Of a stretch of DNA of 64,000 bases, positions 8,487 to 18,130 are shown in pieces. The position numbers and the translations under genes were made by a program. The stretch is from Nocardiopsis sp. FIRDI 009 (GTDB taxonomy: Bacteria; Actinomycetota; Actinomycetes; Streptosporangiales; Streptosporangiaceae): positions 248,001 to 312,000 of the forward strand of contig NZ_QPNC01000019.1 of NCBI RefSeq assembly GCF_003386285.1, written 5' to 3'. The notes below the pieces were generated by a model. It worked only from the letters and a program-made list of their open reading frames with translations. It ran no database searches and was not told where the DNA came from. How positions within the stretch are numbered: position 1 is the first letter of the stretch; each line of letters opens with the position of its first letter.

Positions 8487-9767
8487 TCAGTGCTGGCTGG
8501 GTGCGGGCATGGGGGCGGGGGCGGTCTGGGGCAGCTCCGGGACGGGGCCCTCCATGAGTTCGAGCCACCGCCGGTAGAAGGCCCGGGCGCCGACGTCGTT
8601 GAGGATGTGGCCGACGTCGCCGGTGAACCCGGGGACGGCCGGGTCGCCGGTCGTGGTGGTGCCCAACCCCATCTGGTAGTTGAGCGCGGTCCGACCGGTG
8701 ACGTGGCCGCCGGCCACCGCCTGGATCTCCGACCAGTTCTCGCTGTCGTCGGTCTCGACGATGCCGGTGCTGGAGAAGGTGAGCGTGGCCATCCGCATCG
8801 CCTGTCGGCGCTGCTCGACCGACCAACCCGAGTCCACCATCACCCAGGACCAGATCTCCATGTCGTCGACGGACCGGGGGTGCCACACACGCAGGACACG
8901 GTCCGCGAGCATGGAGAAGTTGGGGAAGACGGTGCCGTGGATGAGCGCCTGGTGTCCGGGCGCCGCGTCCTCGGGGGTGCGTCCGAAGGTGAAGGCCGTG
9001 TAGTTGGGGTCCTCGGGCAGGATGATCGTCCACCCGTGGCCGTAACGGCTGCCCAGCTCCCGGCCCTGGGAGGGCATGTTGACGTCGAGCAGTGAGGTGG
9101 CGGACAGATGGGCGGTCTGCGGGTGGTAGGTGTCGTTGGCGAACTGTTCGGCGGCCAGCTTCCAGTTGCCCTGGAGCCGCCACTTGATGGGGCCGACCAG
9201 CTCGGGCCGGTCGAGACCGTCCACGGCCCAGTCCAGGACGCCCCGGTAGGCGTCGAGGTAGTCGTGTAGCGTCGGCGCCTCCGCGTCCCAGCAGCCGAAG
9301 ACGAAGCCGCGGTAGGACTCCACCCGGGTGACCGGGACCAGGCCCCAGCGGTCCAGGGGCAGGCGTCCCTCGTAGCCGTCGTCGTGGTTGGGCACCTCGA
9401 CCAGCGCGCCTGTGCCGTCGTAGGACCAGCCGTGGTAGGAGCAGGTGAACCGTGGGGTCGATCCCGAGTCGGCGCGGCACACGCGCATGCCGCGGTGGCG
9501 GCAGACGTTGAGGAAGGCGCGGATCCGCTCGTCCCGGCCGCGCGTGACGATGACGTGGTCCTGGCCCATGACGGCCGTGATGAAGTCGCCGGGGCGGCGC
9601 AGCTGGGACTCGTGTCCCAGGAACAGCCAGCTCCGGGTGAAGACCGTGGCCAGCTCCGTGCGCAGGAGGGGCTCGGACTCGAAGACCTCGCGGTGCAGGG
9701 TGCCCGTGTCGAGGTCGATCAGCTCCCCGGGCGCGGTCGAGGGGCCGGTGGAGGACGTGGTGCTCAT
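8487..9767 (-). CDS. Aromatic-ring-hydroxylating dioxygenase, Rieske alpha subunit
   Basis: This is the 426-residue catalytic subunit of a ring-hydroxylating dioxygenase. The Rieske [2Fe-2S] site is CRHRG (Cys and His, near residue 90) paired with CSYHGW about 20 residues later. The mononuclear iron facial triad is seen in ANDTYHPQTAH (D-x2-H-x4-H) and a late acidic residue. The enzyme would cis-dihydroxylate an aromatic ring using electrons from the adjacent ferredoxin and the divergent reductase. The ATG at 9767 fits the family N-terminus; the open frame upstream is Arg/Pro-rich and not real. No dihydrodiol dehydrogenase or ring-cleavage gene is next to it, so the substrate remains open. 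Confidence 0.95.
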   Translation of the reverse strand: MSTTSSTGPSTAPGELIDLDTGTLHREVFESEPLLRTELATVFTRSWLFLGHESQLRRPGDFITAVMGQDHVIVTRGRDERIRAFLNVCRHRGMRVCRADSGSTPRFTCSYHGWSYDGTGALVEVPNHDDGYEGRLPLDRWGLVPVTRVESYRGFVFGCWDAEAPTLHDYLDAYRGVLDWAVDGLDRPELVGPIKWRLQGNWKLAAEQFANDTYHPQTAHLSATSLLDVNMPSQGRELGSRYGHGWTIILPEDPNYTAFTFGRTPEDAAPGHQALIHGTVFPNFSMLADRVLRVWHPRSVDDMEIWSWVMVDSGWSVEQRRQAMRMATLTFSSTGIVETDDSENWSEIQAVAGGHVTGRTALNYQMGLGTTTTGDPAVPGFTGDVGHILNDVGARAFYRRWLELMEGPVPELPQTAPAPMPAPSQH

Positions 9768-9801
9768 GTTCGCTCCGATCGTCGTGTTGTTGATGTGGTG
9801 G

Positions 9802-10176
9802 TCAGTCGCGGTTCGTCGGTCTCTCGTCGGGACGGGCGGACCCGGAGTCGTCGAGCACGACGCCGACGGTGTCGCCGCGCACCTCGACTCGGTAGGCGGT
9901 CGCGGGCGCGCTGGCGGGGCCGGAGCGCACCTGGCCGGTGCGCACGGAGAAGACGGCCAGGTGGGCGGGGCACTCGACGGTGCCGTCCTCGACCCAGCCC
10001 TCGCAGAGTGAGGCCTGGCCGTGCGGACACGTGTCACCGAGGGCGAACAGCCCGTCCGGGGTGTCGAAGACGGCGATCGGTCCGTCGGGTCCCGCGACGC
10101 GGACCGCGCCCGCGTCCGCGACGTCCTGGCGGGTACCGACCGGCAGCCAGCCTGTTCCGCGGATCCGTTCGGTCAC
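9802..10176 (-). CDS. Rieske-type ferredoxin of the dioxygenase system
   Basis: This is a 124-residue Rieske [2Fe-2S] ferredoxin. The cluster ligands are in CPHGQASL and CPAHLAVFS, the standard C-x-H and C-x2-H pair. It should carry electrons from the FAD reductase (10941-12170) to the alpha subunit. The GTG at 10176 overlaps the stop of the tetR gene by 4 bases (GTGA), which implies translational coupling and decides the start. The C-terminal ~20 residues are charged and probably disordered. The gene lies between the regulator and the oxygenase genes. Confidence 0.92.
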   Translation of the reverse strand: MTERIRGTGWLPVGTRQDVADAGAVRVAGPDGPIAVFDTPDGLFALGDTCPHGQASLCEGWVEDGTVECPAHLAVFSVRTGQVRSGPASAPATAYRVEVRGDTVGVVLDDSGSARPDERPTNRD

Positions 10177-10802
10177 CGGTGTCCCTCCCCTCGTCCGCCG
10201 TGCGGGGCGATCCCGTCCGCGACGAGGGCGGCGAGACCGCTGACGTGCTGCTCGGCCAGGCGGTCCCACCGTTCGTCGTCGCCTCGGTGTTCGAGGAAGA
10301 AGAACGACAGGGACGAGGTCACCGCCGAGGCCGCCGCCTCCACGGGTGCGTCGTGGGCCACGGACCCCTGGTCGACGGCGTCGGCGAGCCAGAGAGCCAA
10401 CTCCGTTCGGAACTCCCCGACCAGCTCCCAGAACAGACCGGCCAGCTCGCCGTCGATCTGACCCTCGGCGGCCAGGACCGCCATGAGGTCGGAGTGTTCG
10501 CGAAGGTGGGCCAGAAGCGCGGTGCCGAAGGCGCGCACCCCCTCGCCCGGGCTGGCGGGGTCGCAGGCGTGCAACGCGCCGGTGACGGCAGCCCGGTCCA
10601 GTTCGGGGGAGTCCGCGATCGCGCGGAGCAGCTCCAGCTTGTTCCCGAAGTAGTGGAAGAGCAGTCCCTCCGCCACCCCGGCCTCCTTCGCGATGAGCTT
10701 GGTGGTGGTCGCCGCGAACCCGTACCGCGCGAACAGCCGCAACGCCACCTCGCGGATGTGTCGGCGCCGCTCCGCGGCCGCCTGCTGTCGGCTCGTCGCC
10801 AT
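10173..10802 (-). CDS. TetR-family repressor, probable regulator of the dioxygenase system
   Basis: This is a 209-residue TetR protein. The N-terminal helix-turn-helix is textbook: IREVALRLFARYGFAATTTK, then AKEAGVAEGLLFHYFGNKLE. The C-terminal ligand-binding part is variable. It is the first gene of the operon it presumably represses (tetR-ferredoxin-alpha-beta-doxX) and is divergent from the reductase gene. Three 14-bp palindromes with a TGAG-N6-CTCA core lie in the 138-bp promoter gap and are its likely operators. The ligand may be the aromatic substrate or a product, by analogy only. Confidence 0.92.
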   Translation of the reverse strand: MATSRQQAAAERRRHIREVALRLFARYGFAATTTKLIAKEAGVAEGLLFHYFGNKLELLRAIADSPELDRAAVTGALHACDPASPGEGVRAFGTALLAHLREHSDLMAVLAAEGQIDGELAGLFWELVGEFRTELALWLADAVDQGSVAHDAPVEAAASAVTSSLSFFFLEHRGDDERWDRLAEQHVSGLAALVADGIAPHGGRGEGHR

Positions 10803-10830
10803 CGCTGCCTCCCGTGCTCGGAAGATTTAT

Positions 10831-10874
10831 TGAGTGAACACTCATTGAGTGATTGCTCATTGAGCGTATACTCA
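10831..10874. promoter_or_regulatory. Three tandem TGAG-N6-CTCA palindromes, candidate TetR operators
   Basis: Three 14-bp inverted repeats are spaced exactly 15 bp apart: TGAGTGAACACTCA (10831-10844), TGAGTGATTGCTCA (10846-10859) and TGAGCGTATACTCA (10861-10874). The first is perfect (TGAGTG/CACTCA). The block sits 29 bp upstream of the tetR start and 66 bp upstream of the divergent reductase start, so bound repressor could silence both. The phasing is 1.4 helical turns, so dimers would bind successive faces of the DNA. Confidence 0.75.
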
Positions 10875-10940
10875 ATAAAAGTTCCGGTCAAGGGAACGGT
10901 CCGACACGGCCGCGTTCCCGTGGAGACGAGGAGGGTCCCG

Positions 10941-12170
10941 ATGCACACCCCAGGCGACGTCGTCGTGGTCGGAGGAGGGATGGCCGCCGGATACCTGGTG
11001 GCGTCGATGCACCGGCTGGGCCAGGCTCACCGGGTCACGGTCCTGGGGGCCGAGCCCCACGCGTCCTACGAGCGCCCGCCGCTGACCAAGGACGCACTCA
11101 CCGGAGCCACCACGGTCCCCACCGCCTCGGAGGCGGACCTGGCGGCCCGGTTGGCGATGCACACCCCCGCCTGGCTCGCCGAACAGGGCGTGGAGGTCCG
11201 CGTCTCGGCCCGGGTCAGCGGAGTCGACCGCGCCCGACGGACGGTGACCGTGAACGGGGGAGCGACGGTGTCCTACCGTCACCTCGTACTGGCCACCGGC
11301 TCCCGCCCGCTGCTCCCCCGGCCGTGGGCGCGGCGGCCCGGACTCGTCCACACCGTCCACACGGTCGCCGACTGCGCCCTCCTGCGACCGCTCCTACACG
11401 GCGGGCGCGTCGTGGTGGTCGGGGGCGGCTTCGTCGGGCTGGAGGTCGCGGCGGCCGCTCGTGGCAGAGGCTGCCCGACCACGGTGGTCGAGGCCGGTCC
11501 CCGGGTCCTGGGGCGTGTGTGTACGCCGGTGACCTCGGAGGCGGTCGCCCGTCTGCACCGGGAACACGGGGTCCGTGTACTCACCGGCACGATGTGTGTC
11601 GATGTCGAGGCCGGTGACGGCGGGGATCCGGCCCGCCTGGTCCGCCTCGACGACGGAACGGTGCTGGAGGCGGACCTGGTCGTCGCCGGTCTCGGAGCGC
11701 GCCCCGAGACCGGTCTGGCCGAGGCCGCGGGCCTGGAGCCGGACCACGGCACCGGCGGCGTCGCGGTGGACGGCGCGCTGCGCACCACGCGCGACCCGTC
11801 GGTGAGCGCCATCGGCGACGTGGCGGCGTTCCCCGTGCCCGGAGCCGACGGTCGCGTCCGTCTGGAGTCGGTCGACCACGCGGCGGCCTCGGCCGCCCAT
11901 GTCGCCGCCCGGCTGGCGGGAGAGGACCCCGGAGACTACACCGCCCGGGGCTGGGTGCCCACCTTCTGGTCGGACCAGTACCGTCACACGCTGCGGATCG
12001 CCGGACTGTCCGCCGGATACGACACGACCGAGCTGAGCGGTGTCCCCGGCGCCGAACCGTTCAGCGTGCGCTGCCTGGCGGGGGACCGGCTCCTGGCGGT
12101 GGAGAGCCTCGACCGCCCCCGCGACCACTCGGCGGCCCGTCGCGAGCTGCGGACCCATCCCCTCACCTGA
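10941..12170 (+). CDS. FAD-dependent ferredoxin reductase of the dioxygenase system
   Basis: This is a 409-residue pyridine-nucleotide-disulfide-fold reductase of the BphA4/NdoR-like group. The FAD-binding Rossmann motif is VVVVGGGMAAGY near residue 7, and the NAD(P)-binding motif VVVVGGGFVGLEVA lies in the middle (about residues 155-168). A second FAD contact, SVSAIGDVAAFP, follows, then the C-terminal interface domain. It would pass electrons from NAD(P)H to the neighbouring Rieske ferredoxin. GAGGAGGG about 8 bases before the ATG supports the start, deep inside a longer open frame. The gene is divergent from tetR and shares the palindromic control region. Confidence 0.93.
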   Translation: MHTPGDVVVVGGGMAAGYLVASMHRLGQAHRVTVLGAEPHASYERPPLTKDALTGATTVPTASEADLAARLAMHTPAWLAEQGVEVRVSARVSGVDRARRTVTVNGGATVSYRHLVLATGSRPLLPRPWARRPGLVHTVHTVADCALLRPLLHGGRVVVVGGGFVGLEVAAAARGRGCPTTVVEAGPRVLGRVCTPVTSEAVARLHREHGVRVLTGTMCVDVEAGDGGDPARLVRLDDGTVLEADLVVAGLGARPETGLAEAAGLEPDHGTGGVAVDGALRTTRDPSVSAIGDVAAFPVPGADGRVRLESVDHAAASAAHVAARLAGEDPGDYTARGWVPTFWSDQYRHTLRIAGLSAGYDTTELSGVPGAEPFSVRCLAGDRLLAVESLDRPRDHSAARRELRTHPLT

Positions 12171-12179
12171 TCCCTGACG

Positions 12180-12211
12180 GGCGTCCGCCCGGCCCCCTCC
12201 GGGCGGACGCC
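12180..12211. terminator. Strong bidirectional hairpin terminator
   Basis: GGCGTCCGCCCGG (12180-12192) and CCGGGCGGACGCC (12199-12211) form a perfect 13-bp stem with a 6-base loop. It lies between the convergent reductase and xylanase genes. Confidence 0.75.
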
Positions 12212-12218
12212 GCAGACC

Positions 12219-13343
12219 TCACCCGGAGGAGGGCGGCGTCGGGCGCCGCGACAGCGCCTCGACGATCCCCTCCAGCGCGGGCTTGGGCCGGTGGTCCTCG
12301 TCGAACGGGGTGGCCGACGTGTACCCCGGGAACCACTCCGGGATCCACGAGTGCCCGTCATCGACCCCCCACACGGTCACCCCCACGCACCCGGGCACGT
12401 CCAGGCAGGACTCGACCACGCGGCGGTACTCCCCGGCCTGCGCGTCCAGCTCGGCCTCGGTGACCGGCTCGGGCACCCGCACGTCCAGCTCGGTGACGGC
12501 CACCTCCAGCCCCAGGTCGGTGAAACGGCGCATGGTCGAGGCCAGGTCCTCGGGCACCTGCCCGTGGACGAAATGGCCCTGGAAACCGATGCCGTGCAGC
12601 GGCACACCCCGGTCCACCAGATCCTCGGCCAACGCGTACAGGGCGTCGGCCTTGGCCCCGCCGCCCTCGATCCCGAACTCGTTGATGTACAGCCGCGCCT
12701 CGGGATCCACCTCGTGCGCGGCCCACAGGGCCTCGGCGATGTAGTCCTCGCCCAGGACTCCGTACCACAGGTTCTCCCGCAGGGCCGCGCCCTCGTCCAC
12801 GAACGGCTCGTTGACCACGTCCCAGGCCTCGACCCGGCCCTGGTACCGGCCCACCAGCGCCCCGATGTGCTCGCGCATGATCCGGCGCAGCTCCGGCGGA
12901 TCGAACGACCCCCGTTCCAGCCACGCGGGCAGCTGGTTGTGCCACAGCAGCGTGTGACCCCGCACGTCGAGCCCCTCGGCCTCGGCGAAGTCCATCACCG
13001 CGTCCGGGCCGCTCCAGTCGAACCCGCCCCGCTCGGGCTGCACCGCGTCCCACTTCATCGTGTTCTCCGCGGTCACCGACGTGTAGTTGCCGGTCACCAC
13101 GTCCCGGTACCCGCCGTCCCGCAGCAGCGGTTCCACCGCGACCGCCACCCCCAGGTCCAGTCCGTGCACGGCGGCCAGCGCCGGGGGCCCGCCCTCCGGT
13201 TCCCCGTCCTCGGGCAGCGCCACGGCCAGCGCCGCCGCCACCACGAACACCACCGCGCACCCCGCCAGCACCGCCAACGCCACCGCGCTCCCCCGTGACG
13301 GGAACCGCCCCCCGGCGGCCCCGCTCCCCGTGCCCCCGCGCAC
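12219..13343 (-). CDS. GH10 endo-1,4-beta-xylanase with N-terminal membrane anchor or signal
   Basis: This is a 374-residue glycoside hydrolase family 10 enzyme. A hydrophobic stretch at residues 20-43 (rich in Ala, Val, Leu) is a signal peptide or anchor. The GH10 barrel follows, with TAENTMKWDAVQPE (about 91-104), the acid/base Glu179 in WDVVNEP, and the nucleophile Glu285 in VTELDV. GHTLLWHNQLPAW is another family hallmark. No carbohydrate-binding module is present. The GTG at 13343 begins 2 bases after the P450 stop codon and has no clear Shine-Dalgarno. A GTG at 13283 behind GGGGGAG is an alternative start. Confidence 0.9.
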   Translation of the reverse strand: MRGGTGSGAAGGRFPSRGSAVALAVLAGCAVVFVVAAALAVALPEDGEPEGGPPALAAVHGLDLGVAVAVEPLLRDGGYRDVVTGNYTSVTAENTMKWDAVQPERGGFDWSGPDAVMDFAEAEGLDVRGHTLLWHNQLPAWLERGSFDPPELRRIMREHIGALVGRYQGRVEAWDVVNEPFVDEGAALRENLWYGVLGEDYIAEALWAAHEVDPEARLYINEFGIEGGGAKADALYALAEDLVDRGVPLHGIGFQGHFVHGQVPEDLASTMRRFTDLGLEVAVTELDVRVPEPVTEAELDAQAGEYRRVVESCLDVPGCVGVTVWGVDDGHSWIPEWFPGYTSATPFDEDHRPKPALEGIVEALSRRPTPPSSG

Positions 13344-13345
13344 GG

Positions 13346-14599
13346 CTACCGCGCGCCGGTCGTGACGGGGAAGGCCGACAGCGCGCGCACCGAGATCGTC
13401 GGCCGCCGGGTGGGCATGGCGGCGGGTCTGAGGCCGGGCGCCCGTTCGGCGAGGGCGCGCAGGGCGATCCGACCCTCCAGGCGGGCCAGCGGCGCGCCCA
13501 GGCAGTAGTGGACCCCGCTGGAGAAGGACAGGTGGTCGGCCGCGTCGGCCCGGGTGATGTCGAACCGGTCGGGGACGGCGAACCGGTCCGGGTCGCGGTT
13601 GGCCGAGCCGATCAGGCACACCACCTGCTCCCCGCGCCGCAGGGGCTCGCCGAGGACGTCGGTGTCCTCCCGGACCCACCGCGAGGTCACCTGCACCGGC
13701 GAGTCGAACCGCAGGATCTCCTCCACGGCGCCGTCGACCAGGTCCGGGTCGGCGACGAGCCGCTCCCACTGCTCCCGGTGGCGCAGCAGGGCCATCACCC
13801 CGTTGCCGATGAGGTTCACCGTCGTCTCGAACCCGGCGACCAGCAGCAGACGGCACATCGCCGACAACTCCGCGGACGAGAGACCTCCGCCGTCGTGCTC
13901 GGCCACCAACGCCGACACCACGTCCTCGCGCGGGCGGACGCGCCGCTCGGCCGCCATCCGCGCGAACATCGCGTCGAGCTCCCCGTTGGCCTCGCGGATC
14001 TCCCCGAGCTGGCGTGCCGACCGCGCGCCGTCCAGGGCGGTCCCGATCACCGTGCCGATCCGCACGAACGCCTCGTTGTCGGCCTCCGAGACCCCCAGCA
14101 GCCGGGAGATGACGGCGATCGGCAGCGGCTGGGCGTAGTCGCGCATGAGGTCGAAGTCGCGCCGCCGCAGAGCCGAGTCCAGCAGTGCGGCGGCGATCTT
14201 CTCGATCTCGGCCCGGTACCCGGCCACCCGGCGCGGCGCGAACGCCGGGCGCGCCATCCTGCGCAGACGCGTGTGGTCGGGCGGGTCCCTCTGGAGGAAG
14301 GACAGGTCGATCACGTCGAACTGCTCCCGGGGCGCGAACCCCTCCGGGGGTTCGACGCCGAAGGCCCGGTCGGTCAGGACCCGCGCCACGGTGGCGTGGG
14401 TGTGCGTGACGCGAACGCCCAGACGGCTGGCCCCGAACGGACCGGCGGCACGCAGCCGGGCGTAGGTGGGGTAGGGGTTCTCCCGCCAGGGCCAGTGCAG
14501 GAGACGACTGAAGTGGTCACCGGTCTGCGCGGACGTCCACGACAGGGCGTTGACGGCGCGCAGTCGGGCGTCGAAACGGAGCGAGTCGAGCATCCGCAT
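13346..14599 (-). CDS. Cytochrome P450
   Basis: This is a 417-residue bacterial class I P450. The I-helix oxygen-activation motif is VAGFETTVN. The ExxR pair lies in the K helix (EEILRF), and the heme loop is FSSGVHYCLGAPLARLE with the axial Cys. The ATG at 14599 follows GAGAGGA by about 8 bases. No dedicated ferredoxin or reductase gene is adjacent, so it would use a general redox partner. It lies directly upstream of the xylanase gene with almost no gap, although a functional link is not obvious. The arrangement RDPPDHTRLRRM is typical of CYP105/107-like monooxygenases. The substrate is unknown. Confidence 0.95.
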   Translation of the reverse strand: MRMLDSLRFDARLRAVNALSWTSAQTGDHFSRLLHWPWRENPYPTYARLRAAGPFGASRLGVRVTHTHATVARVLTDRAFGVEPPEGFAPREQFDVIDLSFLQRDPPDHTRLRRMARPAFAPRRVAGYRAEIEKIAAALLDSALRRRDFDLMRDYAQPLPIAVISRLLGVSEADNEAFVRIGTVIGTALDGARSARQLGEIREANGELDAMFARMAAERRVRPREDVVSALVAEHDGGGLSSAELSAMCRLLLVAGFETTVNLIGNGVMALLRHREQWERLVADPDLVDGAVEEILRFDSPVQVTSRWVREDTDVLGEPLRRGEQVVCLIGSANRDPDRFAVPDRFDITRADAADHLSFSSGVHYCLGAPLARLEGRIALRALAERAPGLRPAAMPTRRPTISVRALSAFPVTTGAR

Positions 14600-14846
14600 G
14601 GCTGTGGTCCTCTCGTGACGTACACGACACTAGGGGCACGGACCCGCTTCGCTCGGTCACTCCCCGAAAAATGGCCGAACACGGACGCTGGGGAACTCCA
14701 CCGGCGCCTTGGTCGTTGCCGCACCAGCACGGACCGGAACCAGTGGCCGTGTCCGGTTCCCGACCCCGGCCGCACCCGCTCCCCGGCCTGTCCGGCCCGG
14801 CCCTAGACTGGGGCCTCCGCGAGCGGCAGAGTCGGAGGATGAGGAC

Positions 14847-16619
<1,773 letters not shown>

Positions 16620-16652
16620 GCCCGAGGCCGGGACACCGAACCCGGACCGGAA

Positions 16653-16679
16653 GGGGGAGGGGCGCCAGCTCCCTCCCCC
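16653..16679. terminator. Hairpin after the kinase gene
   Basis: GGGGGAGGG (16653-16661) pairs with CCCTCCCCC (16671-16679) around a 9-base loop, 33 bp after the kinase stop codon. Confidence 0.6.
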
Positions 16680-16691
16680 TCCCCGTGGACA

Positions 16692-16727
16692 GGTGGACCC
16701 GGGCCGGGGAAGGGGCCCGGGTCCACC
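16692..16727. terminator. Perfect 14-bp hairpin between convergent genes
   Basis: GGTGGACCCGGGCC (16692-16705) pairs perfectly with GGCCCGGGTCCACC (16714-16727) around an 8-base loop. It sits 10 bp past the end of the sucrase/ferredoxin-like gene and can stop transcription from both sides. Confidence 0.75.
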
Positions 16728-16737
16728 GCCGAGGCCC

Positions 16738-17727
16738 CTAGAACGAGGCTCCGACACGGCCCTCGGTGATCTCCGTGACGCGGTGGTGCACGGGCCTACT
16801 GGGTGCGATGGCCGAGCAGGTCGTGGCGCACTCCGGGCCCTCCTCGACGGTCACCGACACCGTGTACACCCCGCCGCCGTGGCCCAGGGTCACCCGTACG
16901 CCGTCGGCGCCGTGGTCCTCGTCGAGGTGGGTCACCGCGTCCACACCCACCGTACCCAGACGGGACCGCAGCGCGGCCTCGGCGGCCTGGGCCGCGGAGG
17001 AGTCGGTGCACCGGCCGCGGTAGTTGTCGGGGACGACGTCGCCGCGCTCGAAGGCGGTCACCGTGCGCACCGCCGACTCCGGGTCCAGGCGCCCGAAGTA
17101 GTGGCCCTGGGGGAGGGCCACCAGGTTGGCGGCGAACCGGTCGCCGCCCACGTGGGTGGTCTCCCAGACCTCGGCACGGCCTCCGGCCAGCGCGGCGGCC
17201 ACGGGACGGCCCAGCACCGCGCAGCACGGGTCCTTCTTGGCGTGTGTGCACACCAGGTACAGGCTGTGCTCCACCGGGACCCCGAACTCCGGCGGCTCGG
17301 GCTTCTCCACGGCGGTGACGTCGTACTCCAGCAGTTCGGCCAGGTCCTCGAACTCGACCATGCGCACCCACGGCGTGGTGCGGCTGGTGTGGACGTAGTA
17401 GGCGCGGCGCGGACCCTCGTCCCCGCCCGCGCGCCTGCCTCCACCGGGGCGCTTGATGAGCTGGGGCTTGACGTCGCGGCCGACGATGCGCTCGGCGAGC
17501 CTGGAGACGACGGCCTTGTCCAGGCCGGGGCTGGAGAACGCGGGGTGGCGCCAGGGACCGGAGTGCTCGACCAGCAACCAACCACCGGTGGTGCCCGCCG
17601 TTCCGGCGATCTGCTCACCGGTGTAGCGGGCCAGAGCCGAGCAACCGCGGCGGCCGTCCGGAGCGGTGGGTAGACGCACGCTCTTGGCTCCAATCAGGTG
17701 TGGGGACTCCGTCGGGCATACGGACAC
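16738..17727 (-). CDS. Sucrase/ferredoxin-like (thioredoxin-fold [2Fe-2S]) protein, iron-box controlled
   Basis: This is a 329-residue member of the Suc-Fer-like family (thioredoxin-fold, [2Fe-2S]-type). The C-terminal half carries CTHAKKDPCCAVLGRP, the hallmark Cys-rich loop, followed by WETTHVGGDRFAANL, which is also typical. The family is named after a misassigned sucrase; members are redox proteins thought to act in iron or siderophore metabolism. An IdeR/DmdR-type iron box lies 42 bp upstream of the ATG, consistent with iron repression. Late in the protein a second short region (GPECATTCSAI) contains two more Cys residues. No siderophore genes are in the window. Confidence 0.85.
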   Translation of the reverse strand: MSVCPTESPHLIGAKSVRLPTAPDGRRGCSALARYTGEQIAGTAGTTGGWLLVEHSGPWRHPAFSSPGLDKAVVSRLAERIVGRDVKPQLIKRPGGGRRAGGDEGPRRAYYVHTSRTTPWVRMVEFEDLAELLEYDVTAVEKPEPPEFGVPVEHSLYLVCTHAKKDPCCAVLGRPVAAALAGGRAEVWETTHVGGDRFAANLVALPQGHYFGRLDPESAVRTVTAFERGDVVPDNYRGRCTDSSAAQAAEAALRSRLGTVGVDAVTHLDEDHGADGVRVTLGHGGGVYTVSVTVEEGPECATTCSAIAPSRPVHHRVTEITEGRVGASF

Positions 17728-17768
17728 ACGGGTCGGGACGCGGCCACACGCCCCGGAGGCGTGTGCGC

Positions 17769-17787
17769 GAAGGTTAGGCTAGCCTAT
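17769..17787. promoter_or_regulatory. Iron box (IdeR/DmdR/DtxR-type operator)
   Basis: The 19-mer GAAGGTTAGGCTAGCCTAT matches the actinobacterial consensus TTAGGTTAGGCTAACCTAA at 15 of 19 positions, including the AGGTTAGGCTA core. It lies 42 bp upstream of the sucrase/ferredoxin-like gene (start 17727). The consensus is known from DtxR-family regulators; the match was made by eye. Confidence 0.75.
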
Positions 17788-18130
17788 CCAACCCGCCATC
17801 CCGGTATGCAACACGGGGTGCCCGAACGGGTCGTTCCGGGATGTTCGACGGCCCCCGGGTCGGGGCGCCGGTGACCCCCGGTCCCGGTTGTCCGCCCGTC
17901 GGCTCCGTCCCGCGGGTGCGGCGCTCCCGGGGCGCCGTCGGGCGCCGACGTGGAAGTAGTGAGAAATCTACGCCGTAAAGGTGACGCTGCCGATCCTCCC
18001 CGGCCCGCCCCCGATACCGCCCGCCCCGGCCCCCTCCTTTGCCAGCCGATTGCCGTGTCGGTCGACAGGGCCGGTCACGGTGCCGCCACGATGGCACCAC
18101 GGCGTGCGTCGCGACGGAGGGAGCACACGG
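17788..18130. other. Intergenic stretch upstream of the ClC gene
   Basis: No credible gene is seen in this 343-bp gap. It contains one copy of the dispersed motif (17963-17983), about 150 bp upstream of the chosen ClC start. An open frame beginning at the GTG inside that motif runs into the ClC gene, but its first 50 codons are Pro/Arg-rich and not channel-like. Confidence 0.5.
17963..17983 (+). repeat. Dispersed intergenic motif, copy 1
   Basis: The sequence is GAAATCTACGCCGTAAAGGTG. It shares ATCTAC-NN-CGTAAAGGTG with copies at 23957, 25109 and 32529. The core TACG-C-CGTA is a perfect inverted repeat around one base. It lies in the gap before the ClC gene. Confidence 0.6.
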
